Source of the DNA: Acetobacter oryzoeni
GTDB lineage: Bacteria > Pseudomonadota > Alphaproteobacteria > Acetobacterales > Acetobacteraceae
Length of the DNA stretch: 64,000 bases
Reading direction: 5' to 3'
NCBI RefSeq assembly: GCF_004014775.2
Contig: NZ_CP042808.1
Coordinates: 2,012,001 to 2,076,000, forward strand
Of the stretch, positions 45,407 through 54,908 are shown in pieces (the first letter of the stretch is position 1; each line of letters opens with the position of its first letter). A program made the translations under genes and the position numbers. The notes beneath the pieces are model-generated. The model was not told the origin of the DNA. It worked only from the letters and a program-made list of their open reading frames with translations, and did not search any database.

Positions 45407-45663
45407 GAAGCCTCAATAATGGAGCAAAAATGAAAATATCATGGATGAAATCTGCATACTCATTTTTCATATGGGCGTGAAGATTCCACACAAAAAAACA
45501 GATATTCTTAACAATGTTTCCACTGCAATATTTTCCAAATGCACATGTCTCGTGATATTATACAGAGACATCATTCATTTCTGGCATCTTCAGGCTGATA
45601 TTTGTGCTTGTTTAGATAAAGATATAGAAACTTTTTGAAAGAAATCAGGATATTCCCGCGCCC

Positions 45664-46296
45664 ATGAAGACGCCTACAAAACATGATATCGCAAAAAAGA
45701 AAATTGTAGATTCAGCACGCGCGCTTATTGCTGAACGCGGATTTTCGGCAGTGGGCCTTTCGCAAATTCTAGAAGTTGCGGGTATTCCCAAGGGTTCGTT
45801 TTACCATTATTTTGCATCTAAAGAGGCGTTTGGAGAGGAACTTCTCCGCTCTTACATGCATGATTATTTAATAAATATTCATGCGCTCTTTGCCACACCA
45901 GATAAAAATGGTGCGCAAAAGTTATTTTCTTATCTGGATTTCTGGCGCTGTTCACATATCAAAGGGCAAGTTGGGGATAAATGCCTGATTGTTAAACTGG
46001 CCGCAGAGGTTTCTGACATATCAGAACGCATGCGCCGTATTATGGAAACCGGCACAGCTTCCGTTATCACCCATGTCTCTCAAGTTATCAAAATAGGACA
46101 GGAGGACGGGTCTGTACACTCCGCCCTACCTGCCCATAAACTTGCATCATCACTCTATCAGCTCTGGCTGGGTGCAACCTTAATGACGAAAATTACGCAT
46201 TCATCCCATCCAATGGATGAAGCATGGCAAACTTCGCTCACGCTTCTTGGTTGCACCGCAAATCAGATCAGTCCAGCCGCACGGAAGGACGAATAA
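45664..46296 (+). CDS. TetR-family regulator, NemR-like
   Basis: This 210-residue protein has an HTH in SARALIAERGFSAVGLSQILEVAGIPKGSFYHYFASKEAFGEELL. The ligand domain strongly recalls E. coli NemR, including the segment DKCLIVKLAAEVSDISERMRR, where the Cys corresponds to the redox-active Cys106 of NemR (SGCLTVKLSAEV). NemR responds to electrophiles such as quinones, aldehydes and bleach. Upstream lies an inverted repeat ATGTCTC (45545-45551) / GAGACAT (45565-45571). The 3' end overlaps the opposite NDH-2 gene by 29 bp. Likely targets here are discussed under the aldehyde dehydrogenase promoter. Confidence 0.85.
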   Translation: MKTPTKHDIAKKKIVDSARALIAERGFSAVGLSQILEVAGIPKGSFYHYFASKEAFGEELLRSYMHDYLINIHALFATPDKNGAQKLFSYLDFWRCSHIKGQVGDKCLIVKLAAEVSDISERMRRIMETGTASVITHVSQVIKIGQEDGSVHSALPAHKLASSLYQLWLGATLMTKITHSSHPMDEAWQTSLTLLGCTANQISPAARKDE

Positions 46297-47560
46297 CGGT
46301 TTCTACCATATCAGCAAAGATGGAAGCCAAGCCGCGTATCCAGCCAAACAGTTCTATCTGGTGCTGACGATACAGCATGATATGCCCAATACGGGCTGAA
46401 AGCCCATGCAGCATACCGCCCCCCATAACGCGGCCACCCGGCAGAGCGGCCCAGCCATTGTAATTACCCAATGCAACAATGGCGCCTTTGTTATGGAAGA
46501 TGCAGGAAGGCACTTCCTTACCGCTTTCCAGCCATGCTGGCAGATGCTGTGCCAGATGATGCGCCTGCTGGCGAGCAACCTGTGCCGTAGCGGGCAGCGG
46601 ATCATCTACAATGTAAGAACAATCCCCCATTGCAAAAATACGATCATCATCAACAGAACACAGGTTGGGTTTGACGTTGATCTGCCCAGAACGGCTTAGG
46701 GAAAGGCCGCCATAGGTTTTTGTCACCTCCGGCGCCTTCACACCGGCTGCCCATACGCGCAGGGTAGCTGGCACATGTGTGCCATCTTTAAGCGTAAACC
46801 CTGTGGGATCAGCAGCAGCAACACGCGCAGATGTGCGCACATTCACACCAATCCGCTCCAGTTCCTGCTGCGCTGCAATGGAAACAGATTCCGGAAAGGC
46901 AGGAAGAATACGTGCGCCAGACTGTAACAAAGTGATGCTCAGTTTTGGCGGTGCCTTGCCAAATGCATGCAAGCTGACCGGGTCAACAATCTCAAGAGAT
47001 TTATGAAGTTCCGCAGCGAGCTGAGTGCCTGTGGCCCCACCCCCAACAATAGCAATATCCAATTCGGAATTATCAGCAAATGACTTCAGAATTTCCATTC
47101 TGAACTTTTCATTAAAAGCATTTGCTTCAACAAGATTATCAATAAACAGACAATTTTCCAGTACACCGGGGGTGCCAAAATCATTGGCGCGGCTTCCGAT
47201 GGACAGCACAATGGCATCATACGTCATGGTTCTGCTATCCAGAACCTTGCTGCCGTCTGATGCATGTAGGGGGCTTAAAACAACTTCCCGCTTTTCTCTA
47301 TCAATAGAAACAACTTCACCAGGCCAGAATTCAAAATTGTGGCTGCTGGCTTGTGCCATAAAACTGATGCGGTCATTTTCATTCTGCACTGTGCCTGCGG
47401 CAAAGCAATGCAGCATGGGCTTCCATACATGTGAAAAGCTTTTATCAATAAGCGTGATACGTGCTTTTCCATGCCGGCCAAGTGTTTTACCCAGACGCGT
47501 TGCAAGGGCAAGTCCTGCCACTCCGCCACCGACAATAAGAATTTCAGACTTGGACGACAT
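46268..47560 (-). CDS. ndh: Type II NADH:quinone oxidoreductase
   Basis: This 430-residue flavoprotein oxidises NADH and reduces quinone without pumping protons. It has two Rossmann motifs (ILIVGGGVAGLALATRLG for FAD and IAIVGGGATGTQLAAEL for NADH), the C-terminal FAD contact FAMGDCSYI, and AATAQVARQQAHHLAQHL-like quinone-site sequence (PATAQVARQQ). The C-terminus likely forms the amphipathic membrane anchor. Acetic acid bacteria rely on NDH-2 for fast NADH turnover. Upstream there is a short palindrome ATAACGTTAT (47597-47606) and an AT-rich stretch without genes. Confidence 0.9.
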   Translation of the reverse strand: MSSKSEILIVGGGVAGLALATRLGKTLGRHGKARITLIDKSFSHVWKPMLHCFAAGTVQNENDRISFMAQASSHNFEFWPGEVVSIDREKREVVLSPLHASDGSKVLDSRTMTYDAIVLSIGSRANDFGTPGVLENCLFIDNLVEANAFNEKFRMEILKSFADNSELDIAIVGGGATGTQLAAELHKSLEIVDPVSLHAFGKAPPKLSITLLQSGARILPAFPESVSIAAQQELERIGVNVRTSARVAAADPTGFTLKDGTHVPATLRVWAAGVKAPEVTKTYGGLSLSRSGQINVKPNLCSVDDDRIFAMGDCSYIVDDPLPATAQVARQQAHHLAQHLPAWLESGKEVPSCIFHNKGAIVALGNYNGWAALPGGRVMGGGMLHGLSARIGHIMLYRQHQIELFGWIRGLASIFADMVETVIRPSVRLD

Positions 47561-47738
47561 CAGGTTTACATGCCTCTTTCAGGAAGTAAGCGGGAGATAA
47601 CGTTATATTTTGGGATGAATATTTTTATTAAAAAGAATTATTTGTTATTACACTATATAATTCTAATTACTTATATTTCTTATACTATAACTATTCTGTG
47701 AAAGCAGGCACCTTTACAGGCGCCTGCTAACAGTATGA

Positions 47739-49130
47739 TCAGAACGGTGCGTCGATATCGACCGTGTTGATCAGCTTGTGGTTCACGAACTCTTTGATAC
47801 CAAGACCAATCAGTTCACGACCATAACCGGAGTTTTTAATACCACCGAAGGGCAGATCTGCCTTAGGCACCAGCGGATGGTTGATGAACACCATACCCGT
47901 GCGGATTTTTGCAGCCACACGTGCGCCGCGTGCTTCGTCTTTAGTGAAGACAGAACCACCCAGACCATAAGGAGAATCATTGGCAATGCGGATTGCATCG
48001 TTCTCGTCTTTTGCACGATACAACTGCGTTACCGGGCCAAAGAATTCCCAATGGCGGGCTGCGTTATCACCGTCCAGACCGGTCATCAGCAGCGGACGGA
48101 AGAAAGCACCCTTACCAGGAACTTCTGGCCCAATTACTTCAACCTTCGCACCATGCTTGATGGCTTCTGTCACCTGGCGATGCAGATCATCCATAGCGCC
48201 TTTGGAGCACAGAGGTGCCAGCGTTGTGGAAGGATCCATCGGGTCACCAGCTTTCAGCTCGGAAACACCCTTTTTGTACAGTTCCAGGAAGCGATCATAA
48301 ATGGAATCAGCAACAATCAGACGCTTGGCAGATACACATACCTGGCCAGCATTCCAATGGCGGCCAATAACGGCCCATTTAGCAGCTTTTTCTACGTCGG
48401 CATCGTCCAGAACAATAAAGGCGTCTGCGCCGCCCAGTTCCATGGTTGCCTTTTTCAGGGCTTTACCAGCAACACCAGCAATAATGGTGCCTGCGCCTTC
48501 AGAACCTGTTAGTGCCACACCGCAAACGCGGGGGTCATTCAGGATAACTTCTGTGTGGCGGCGTGCTGTATAAAGGTTACGGAACAGACCTTTTGGCAGG
48601 CCAGCTTCGTTCATCAGTTCTTCACATGCAGCAGCGCACTGCGGCAGGTTGGAAGCGTGCTTAAGCAGAACAGCGTTACCAGCAGAAAGCTGCGGCGCAA
48701 TAATGCGAACAACCTGATAGAACGGGAAGTTCCATGGCTCAATTGCCAGCACAATACCCAGAGGTTCGTGCACCAGAACAGCCTTGCCTTCAGCCGGATC
48801 AGCAACCGGCAGGGATTCCGGCTTCAGCAGCTCTTCTGCATATTTTGCATAGTATTCGAAAATTTCAGCAGAAAGGATAACTTCCGCTTTGGACTCTGCA
48901 AACAGCTTGCCCATTTCCAGCGTGCCCAGACGGGCATACTTATCAACATCACGACGCAGAATGGCAGCTGCGGCATTCATAATACGAGCGCGTTCAGCAA
49001 AGGAGGTATCACGCCATTTTTCAAAAGCGGCATGAGCTTCGGACAGTGCGGTCTGAACTTCCTGATCTGTAGCTTCAGGAAAATTAGCAAGAACTTCCCC
49101 TGTATAGGGATTGGTTGTCGCGTACGCCAT
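47739..49130 (-). CDS. NAD-dependent succinate-semialdehyde-type dehydrogenase (Sad-like)
   Basis: The protein has 463 residues from MAYATTNPYTGEVL; a frame open to 49238 adds 36 residues that are not family-like. It has EPWNFPFYQVVRIIAPQL, the Glu motif MELGGADAFIVLDDAD and the catalytic Cys in NAGQVCVSAKR, and ends with SGYGRELIGLGIKEF, as in E. coli Sad/YneI. Substrates are probably succinate semialdehyde or other small aldehydes. The upstream region has two copies of a TAGACC-type site, suggesting control by the NemR-like regulator. Confidence 0.88.
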   Translation of the reverse strand: MAYATTNPYTGEVLANFPEATDQEVQTALSEAHAAFEKWRDTSFAERARIMNAAAAILRRDVDKYARLGTLEMGKLFAESKAEVILSAEIFEYYAKYAEELLKPESLPVADPAEGKAVLVHEPLGIVLAIEPWNFPFYQVVRIIAPQLSAGNAVLLKHASNLPQCAAACEELMNEAGLPKGLFRNLYTARRHTEVILNDPRVCGVALTGSEGAGTIIAGVAGKALKKATMELGGADAFIVLDDADVEKAAKWAVIGRHWNAGQVCVSAKRLIVADSIYDRFLELYKKGVSELKAGDPMDPSTTLAPLCSKGAMDDLHRQVTEAIKHGAKVEVIGPEVPGKGAFFRPLLMTGLDGDNAARHWEFFGPVTQLYRAKDENDAIRIANDSPYGLGGSVFTKDEARGARVAAKIRTGMVFINHPLVPKADLPFGGIKNSGYGRELIGLGIKEFVNHKLINTVDIDAPF

Positions 49131-49240
49131 TTTTACCTCGTGAACAGTGAAATGGAAAAAGCAGAACGAGCCCGCAAATGCGGCATGCACCCGGCAGAGC
49201 AGAATGCTCTTATGTGTGGCATCGTCTCCCTCATCCAAAA

Positions 49241-49402
49241 AATAGACCGGTCAACTTTTATCGAGCAGGAAAATCCCTGATGGTAAAGTTCCATATACAA
49301 ACTGGAAATATTCCTACCGAATCTGTATGGCCTGTTCTGGTTATCTGTATATGAACGGATATAGATGAAGTCAATTTATAATTAGACCAGTCGTCTTATA
49401 AC
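49241..49402. promoter_or_regulatory. Two TAGACC-type operator candidates upstream of the aldehyde dehydrogenase
   Basis: AATAGACCGGTCAACTTTTA (49241) and ATTAGACCAGTCGTCTTATA (49381) align over 20 bp with TAGACC-GTC--CTT-TA in common; the first contains the palindrome GACCGGTC. They flank a 118-bp stretch. NemR-type proteins bind TAGACC-like inverted repeats, as far as I recall, and a NemR-like gene lies 3 kb away. The rest of 49131-49587 holds no gene. Confidence 0.5.
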
Positions 49403-49494
49403 TCTTATCCCATTTATGGTGGGATCGTATAAATGGGTTCAAGCAGGTATTATGCTTCTGCCCTCCCCCTTTCACCTTGCCATGTAGTAAATAC

Positions 49495-49528
49495 AAAAAA
49501 GCTGAAAGGGATATTGCCCTTCCAGCTT
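49495..49528 (-). terminator. Terminator of the MFS exporter gene
   Basis: On the minus strand AAGCTGGAAGGG pairs with CCCTTTCAGCTT (one mismatch, 6-nt loop) and TTTTTT follows. It is 60 bp after the stop of the MFS gene at 49588. Confidence 0.85.
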
Positions 49529-49587
49529 AAAATGTTCGCACACAACTCAATATAGAATGCCGTCTCAGGCACTCTATCATAATCTAT

Positions 49588-50823
49588 TCAGGAAATAGGT
49601 TGCCTGATTTCTTTCTGCCCACTCCGGCGCAACACCAGAATTGCCAGCAAATACACGACAAGACCACCAGCTGAGAGAACAGCGCCCCCAACACCCAGAG
49701 CCGAATACCCAAACTGATGTGCCAGCAACATGCTCCCCAGCGCTGCCCCCAATGCATTGGCAATATTAAATGCAGAGTGGTTAAGGGAAGCCGCCAAGGT
49801 TTGTGCATCCCCAGCAAAATCCATCAGACGTGTCTGCAATGCAGGCCCCAAACCATTTACAAAGGTTGGAATAAGAAAGACAGCAAGCGCCAAGAGCAAC
49901 GGCTGATGCAAAACCGTAGAAAATCCAAGCATAACAACTGCACTTCCGCCAAGAGCCAGTATTGCAGCAAGATCCAACTTACGATCAACAAGCCATGCGC
50001 CCAGATTGGCCCCCACCAACATGCCCATGCCCCAGATAATCATGTACACCATAACGGACCATTCCGGCACATGCGTTACATTCTGCAGGATACTGGTAAG
50101 ATAAGTATAAATGGCGAACATACCGCCAAAACCGATAGCCGCTGTAAGCAACGTAAGCAAAACCTGCGTGTTACCCATGGCAGAAACTTCTTTAAGCGGT
50201 GAGTTCTTGCGGTTGGGTTGATCTGCCGGAATATACCGCCACACCCCCAAAAAGGTAATGCAGCCAAATATACCGATAATAAGATAGGCCACACGCCAGC
50301 CAAAATGATCCGCCGCAAATGTAGAAAACGGTGCGCCAACCAAAGTGGAAATGGCAATACCAGACAGAACCCGCCCAACAGCCCATCCGCGGCGTGAACG
50401 CTCCACCATGGAAGCCGCAACAAGCGCAGAAATACCAAATAATGCCCCATGCGGCAGGCCGGTAATAAACCGCGCCACTTCAACCAGTTCTGGCGTGGGC
50501 ATGCAAATGCTCAGGAAATTCCCGAAACAAAACAACACCAACAAAGAAAGAAGGAGCTCTCTACGGGAAAGCCGAGCACCCAGAATTGTAATAAGTGGCG
50601 CGCCAATCACCACCCCCAAAGCATAGGCTGTAATGGCGTATCCTGCATCTGCCGCAGATAGATGTAAGGAACGAGCAAATTCTGGCAACATGCCCATAAT
50701 GGCAAATTCACCAGTTCCCACAACAAAAGTGCCAAAAGTAAGAATAAATAGGGCTGCAGCACGACCATGAGGGGGCTCAATGAACGAAGTACTTGCGGGA
50801 GGAGGCTGAGGAGCTGTGGTCAT
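49588..50823 (-). CDS. MFS exporter (AraJ-like drug/sugar efflux type)
   Basis: This 411-residue protein has twelve predicted membrane segments. The first loop GTGEFAIMGMLPEFARSLHLSAADAGYAITAYALGVVIGAPL is the pattern of AraJ/YdhP-type exporters (DHA1 group), with GARLSRRELLL as motif A region. The substrate is not readable; sugars, amino acid derivatives or drugs are possible. Downstream is the 139-frame heme-binding-like gene's neighbour region; the GlcG-like gene lies upstream on the same strand with a gap of only 25 bp, suggesting an operon. Confidence 0.85.
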   Translation of the reverse strand: MTTAPQPPPASTSFIEPPHGRAAALFILTFGTFVVGTGEFAIMGMLPEFARSLHLSAADAGYAITAYALGVVIGAPLITILGARLSRRELLLSLLVLFCFGNFLSICMPTPELVEVARFITGLPHGALFGISALVAASMVERSRRGWAVGRVLSGIAISTLVGAPFSTFAADHFGWRVAYLIIGIFGCITFLGVWRYIPADQPNRKNSPLKEVSAMGNTQVLLTLLTAAIGFGGMFAIYTYLTSILQNVTHVPEWSVMVYMIIWGMGMLVGANLGAWLVDRKLDLAAILALGGSAVVMLGFSTVLHQPLLLALAVFLIPTFVNGLGPALQTRLMDFAGDAQTLAASLNHSAFNIANALGAALGSMLLAHQFGYSALGVGGAVLSAGGLVVYLLAILVLRRSGQKEIRQPIS

Positions 50824-50848
50824 TTAAAAACTCAAAAATAAGATAGGA

Positions 50849-51250
50849 TCAGTTATTTACGGCCTGCTTCATTGCAACACGCGCAATGGCAATATCATCT
50901 TCCGTTTTGGCGCCGGAAACACCTATGGCACCTAAAAAGGAACCATCAGTGGCTTTAATTACCAACCCACCGCCAAAGCTGGTTAAACCACCGTTTGTAT
51001 TTTCCAGTGTATAGGCCTCACCATTCGGGTGGCCTTTTGATGCAAAATCCGCACTGTCCATCTGAAACAGAGCCGCCGTGCGCGCCTTTTTCTGGCTGAC
51101 ATCAACCACACCTAATGGCGCCCCATCCATCCGGGCAAAAACCACTGGCCATGCAGCGGTATCTACAATGGAGACACATACATTCACATTAAGCCGGCGT
51201 GCCTCTGCCAAGGCGGCATCCAGCATGGATAAAGCCATAGAAAGCTGCAT
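50849..51250 (-). CDS. GlcG/HbpS-family protein
   Basis: This small 133-residue protein from MQLSMALSM has the family fold: a helix with AALAEARRL, the strand VCVSIVDTAAWPVVFARMDGAPLGVVDVSQKKARTAA, and the Gly-rich GGGLVIKATDGSFLGAIGVSGAKTEDD. Members bind haem or cobalamin, or occur in glycolate loci; the role here is unknown. A slightly longer frame begins at 51268. It probably shares a transcript with the MFS gene. Confidence 0.8.
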   Translation of the reverse strand: MQLSMALSMLDAALAEARRLNVNVCVSIVDTAAWPVVFARMDGAPLGVVDVSQKKARTAALFQMDSADFASKGHPNGEAYTLENTNGGLTSFGGGLVIKATDGSFLGAIGVSGAKTEDDIAIARVAMKQAVNN

Positions 51251-51425
51251 GAAACAGAACTCCTGCACGAAGAAAAGCGCGCAGACTACTCATCTCGCTC
51301 TTAAATGAAAGAGAAATTATACACAAAACACATTTATTTAACGGCAATGAACATATTCTTGTTACAAATTGAGTGTGAGGCCCTTATTGGTTTTTTATTT
51401 TCGGCCCCACAATTCCTCCGATAGT

Positions 51426-51998
51426 CTATTTTTGTTCTCTACGTGCCAGATCTGCCAATGCCTGTATCTGGCGCGTAAGAAAAGCGCGTGTTCGCTCGTC
51501 TGTCAGTTCCTGCTTGTCTGTATCAAACTTATCCGCTGCCTGACCTATCATGGCTTCTGGCCTGTTCAGCACAAGAGCATCCATAAACACCATGCTCTGG
51601 CGTATGTGATACTGCGCACGTGCACCACCAATCATTCCGGGAGAAACCGTCTGTAATGCAACAGGCTTACGTGCAAATGGTTGCGGCGTAAGACGAGAAA
51701 GCCAATCAAGCGCGTTTTTCAGCACACCCGGCACGGAATAATTATATTCTGGCGTAACAATAATAACGCCGTCGGCTTTCCTAATCTGCTCCCCCATCGC
51801 AAGCACAGCAGCAGGAAAACCCTGCTCCTGCACATCCTGATTATAATGTGGAAACTCAGCAATGGACCCGAGTGCTGAAATAGTTATGCCCTCTGGCGCC
51901 AATGCAGGTAACGTGCGTGCCACAATACCGTTATAAGATGCCTTACGCAGGCTTCCCAACATCGTTACAAAATGTAGAGTTTCTTTTCCCTGCGTCAT
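51426..51998 (-). CDS. NADPH-dependent FMN reductase family protein
   Basis: This 190-residue flavodoxin-like protein begins with the FMN phosphate-binding loop GSLRKASYNG and has the signature TPEYNYSVPGVLKNALDWLSR. Proteins of this group reduce quinones, azo compounds or chromate with NADPH. The gene lies near the pirin and NemR-like genes, both linked to electrophile or quinone stress, which fits a protective role. The frame is complete; the intergenic part up to 52096 holds nothing else visible. Confidence 0.87.
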   Translation of the reverse strand: MTQGKETLHFVTMLGSLRKASYNGIVARTLPALAPEGITISALGSIAEFPHYNQDVQEQGFPAAVLAMGEQIRKADGVIIVTPEYNYSVPGVLKNALDWLSRLTPQPFARKPVALQTVSPGMIGGARAQYHIRQSMVFMDALVLNRPEAMIGQAADKFDTDKQELTDERTRAFLTRQIQALADLARREQK

Positions 51999-52096
51999 AT
52001 TTTCTGCCCTAACTTGAAGTCATTATTGAACAATAGACCGCCATGGATGACATGACGTGCAGTCTGCACAATCGTTGCGTGCCATGGCATGAGGTA

Positions 52097-53017
52097 TCAG
52101 GCTGAGATATTGCCAAAATGTCCGCTCTTGAAATCTTCAATCGCCTGACGGATTTCCTCCCGCGTGTTCATGACAAACGGTCCATATCCGGCAATAGGTT
52201 CATTCAACGGTGCGCCAGTTAAAACAAGAAAACTGGAAGGCTGGGTTGCTTGTAATGTTACCTCTGCCCCTTCCCTGCCCAGAAGCGCAAATTGTGCACT
52301 TCCCACTTCTTCCGCACCATTCACAATCAGCTTCCCTTCGAGTGAAACAATGGCTGCGTTATGCCCTGCTGGCAAAGGAAGCGTGATGTGTGCTCCTTCC
52401 TCCAGCTTCCCGTCCCATACATTCAGCGGAGAGAAAATATGCGCAGGTCCGTGTTGGCCTTCATAATCTCCTGCAATAATACGCAAGCTGCCAGTATTGC
52501 CCGGGAATATAACTGCCGGAATATTTCCTGCCTCTATAGTTTGGTAACCTGCCGGCACACCTTTGTCTTTGGCGGGCAAATTCACCCACAACTGCACCAT
52601 CCGAAAATCTCCTCCCGTTTTTGCATAGGTTGGAGAATGAAATTCCTCATGCTGGATGCCATTGCCTGCTGTCATCCACTGCACATCCCCGGGGCCAATA
52701 ATACCGCCACCGCCAGATGAATCACGGTGTTCCACTTCACCATCATAAACAATGGTAACGGTTTCAAACCCTTTGTGTGGATGCTGGCCTACGCCGCGCC
52801 GCTTATCTGTGGGCGCAAATTTATGCGGGCCAGCATAATCTAACAGCAGAAACGGGCTCAGATGCTCACCAAAATCTGTATAGGAAAACAGAGAGCGTAC
52901 GGGAAAACCATCACCAACCCAGTGCCCACGGTCATTTCCATAACGACCAAGAATTTTCTTCTGCATGACTTTTGTCCTGTCTGAAGCAAGAAGCGCTTTT
53001 GCGCCTTGTGTTGACAT
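52097..53017 (-). CDS. Pirin-family protein
   Basis: This 306-residue bicupin has the metal-binding residues of pirins in the segment GVGQHPHKGFETVTIVYDGEVEHRDSSGG and HEEFHSP, and the second cupin beyond residue 150. Some bacterial pirins (YhhW-type) have quercetinase activity, others regulate metabolism. The start at 53017 has AAAGGTG upstream; an ATG at 52966 (MQKKILGRYG) is possible. It is divergent from a LysR regulator, its likely controller. Confidence 0.88.
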   Translation of the reverse strand: MSTQGAKALLASDRTKVMQKKILGRYGNDRGHWVGDGFPVRSLFSYTDFGEHLSPFLLLDYAGPHKFAPTDKRRGVGQHPHKGFETVTIVYDGEVEHRDSSGGGGIIGPGDVQWMTAGNGIQHEEFHSPTYAKTGGDFRMVQLWVNLPAKDKGVPAGYQTIEAGNIPAVIFPGNTGSLRIIAGDYEGQHGPAHIFSPLNVWDGKLEEGAHITLPLPAGHNAAIVSLEGKLIVNGAEEVGSAQFALLGREGAEVTLQATQPSSFLVLTGAPLNEPIAGYGPFVMNTREEIRQAIEDFKSGHFGNISA

Positions 53018-53086
53018 GAAACATGCACCTTTCTTATCGTCTTATAAAGATTCCTAAATAAAACATTGCGTTGCATGAGCAGGACG

Positions 53087-54013
53087 ATGAGAGACCTTAA
53101 CGACTTTGGATATTTTGTGCAGGTTGTAAAATATGGTGGTTTTTCTGCCGCTGCGCGTGCAACTGGCCTACAAAAATCTCTTCTCAGCCGCCGCATCCGC
53201 CTTTTGGAAGAACGCCTGCATACGCGCCTGATCCAACGCTCATCACGCCACTTTAGTGTTACAGAAACAGGACATCGTTTTTACGAACACTGTATTGCCA
53301 TGTTGGAGGAAGCAGACACGGCAGAGCGCTCTGTAGCCCAACTTCAAAGCGAGCCCTGTGGGCTTGTGCGCCTAAGCTGCCCTGTAGCCTTACTGAACTT
53401 TCAGTTTGGCGCCTTACTTGCCCGCTTTATCATGCTCTATCCGGCCGTAACACTACAGCTTGAAAGCACCAACAGGCGCGTAGATGTTTTAAAAGAAGGC
53501 ATGGATCTTGCAATACGCGTGCGGTTTCCGCCCATTGCATCATCCGATCTTGTAATGCGTACGCTTGATACCAGCACGCAATGTTTAATTGCAGCCCCTA
53601 GCCTTGTACCTCGCCCTCTGGCTTCTCCGGCTGATTTAAACGCCTTTCCCAGCCTGGATTTTCATACCACGCCGGGTTCTCACTCATGGTTGCTCGAAAA
53701 TCAGGAAGGACAAACAGCGACCATTTTCCATGAACCACGATTGGCAACAGACGATATGGCTGTGCTACGTGAAGCTGCCCTTGTAGGTGCAGGTATTGTG
53801 CAAATGCCCACCATGATGGTTTGGCAGGATATTGAAGCAGGGCGCCTCGTACGTGTGCTTCCTGGCTGGCAGCCACAAGCAGGTATTATTCATGCAGTCT
53901 TTCCATCTCGCCGTGGGCTTGTACCCGCTGTTCGCGCTTTACTGGATTTTTTGGCCGCGGAATGCCGCACACAACGCAACCTGGCCACTGAAGCTTTTAA
54001 AACATCCCTCTGA
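53087..54013 (+). CDS. LysR-family transcriptional regulator
   Basis: The protein has 308 residues. The N-terminal winged helix MRDLNDFGYFVQVVKYGGFSAAARATGLQKSLLSRRIRLLEERLHTRLIQRSSR is standard. The C-terminal effector domain shows LVRLSCPVALLNF and ends near LLDFLA. ATGs at 53075 and 53087 are both possible starts. It diverges from the pirin gene with about 70 bp between them, so it most likely controls that gene. Confidence 0.9.
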   Translation: MRDLNDFGYFVQVVKYGGFSAAARATGLQKSLLSRRIRLLEERLHTRLIQRSSRHFSVTETGHRFYEHCIAMLEEADTAERSVAQLQSEPCGLVRLSCPVALLNFQFGALLARFIMLYPAVTLQLESTNRRVDVLKEGMDLAIRVRFPPIASSDLVMRTLDTSTQCLIAAPSLVPRPLASPADLNAFPSLDFHTTPGSHSWLLENQEGQTATIFHEPRLATDDMAVLREAALVGAGIVQMPTMMVWQDIEAGRLVRVLPGWQPQAGIIHAVFPSRRGLVPAVRALLDFLAAECRTQRNLATEAFKTSL

Positions 54014-54188
54014 CACAAAACCCTCTTTTCAAAACAGATAACAAAAACATTTTTTCAGAATTGTAAAAACGGAAACCTTATTTGTCGGGAACGTTGTATC
54101 TACACGCCCTACACCAATCAGGCAGACACCCAAAGATCCTGCCATTTTGGATGCGGCTTGTTCCACTACAATATGTATGAGGTTTGTT

Positions 54189-54338
54189 ATGGCCGAAAAG
54201 AAAAACAAAGACAGCAAAAAGCAGGCTCAAGATGAAAAGCTTGATGAGGCTTTGGATGAAAGCTTTCCGGCTAGTGATCCGCCGTCTCAAACGGGTTTTA
54301 CCGGAGATAAAGATCCACCTAAAAAACCCAAGAAATAA
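54189..54338 (+). CDS. Small acidic-basic protein with SFPASDPPS motif
   Basis: A 49-residue protein starting MAEKKNKDSKKQAQ, with the core LDEALDESFPASDPPS and a Lys/Pro-rich end. The motif is common in small conserved alphaproteobacterial proteins of unknown function. The ATG at 54189 is chosen; a longer frame starts at 54147. A hairpin after the stop ends it opposite exbD. Confidence 0.75.
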   Translation: MAEKKNKDSKKQAQDEKLDEALDESFPASDPPSQTGFTGDKDPPKKPKK

Positions 54339-54369
54339 GAATGTTTATCTTTAACGTGCCTTCAAGATA

Positions 54370-54405
54370 GCTCTCTCTTTAGGCAAACATTCCTAAAGAG
54401 AGAGC
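54370..54405. terminator. Hairpin between convergent genes
   Basis: GCTCTCTCTTTAGG (54370-54383) and CCTAAAGAGAGAGC (54392-54405) form a perfect 14-bp stem with an 8-nt loop. It lies between the small protein gene and the end of the exb operon. Confidence 0.75.
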
Positions 54406-54413
54406 CTCCCTTA

Positions 54414-54854
54414 TTACTTACCGTCAGCGAACTGTTCCTGTCCGACGATTCCGAGTTTTGTGACGCCGAGGCGCTGTGCGTCGGCCATGACGTGGATGAC
54501 GGTTTTGTAGTCAGCCAGACGGTTGGGCTGGAGGTGGAACTCCGGGCGGGAAGCCTCTGGCCCGCTGGCGATCTCACGCAGATGCGCCTGCAGATCGGCC
54601 TCGCCATTGATGGGCTGGCCATTCCAGGTCAGCGAGTTGTCAAAGTCCACAACCAGTGTCACCACAGGTGTTTCTTCCGTGCTGGGCGGCGGGTTGCCCT
54701 GCGGCAGATCAATCGAGACCGCCTGCGTCTGCAACGGGATGGTGATGATCAGCATGATCAGCAGCACCAGCATCACGTCAATCAGCGGCGTGGTGTTGAT
54801 ATCGACAATGCCTTCATCTTCCGTTGTGCTCTCGGAGCCAACATTCATGCCCAT
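54414..54854 (-). CDS. exbD: ExbD/TolR biopolymer transport protein (second copy)
   Basis: This 146-residue protein has one N-terminal membrane segment with the key Asp in NTTPLIDVMLVLLIMLIITIP, followed by a periplasmic domain with HVMADAQRLGVTKLGIV. It is part of the proton-driven motor that energises TonB. It is the last gene of the receptor-tonB-exbB-exbD-exbD unit and differs from the first ExbD in much of the periplasmic part, so the two may form mixed stators. Confidence 0.92.
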   Translation of the reverse strand: MGMNVGSESTTEDEGIVDINTTPLIDVMLVLLIMLIITIPLQTQAVSIDLPQGNPPPSTEETPVVTLVVDFDNSLTWNGQPINGEADLQAHLREIASGPEASRPEFHLQPNRLADYKTVIHVMADAQRLGVTKLGIVGQEQFADGK

Positions 54855-54908
54855 GGCCTGTGCTCTCCCCCACAGGATGGGGTGGCGTGCTGCGCCACCC
54901 GCCCCTGC

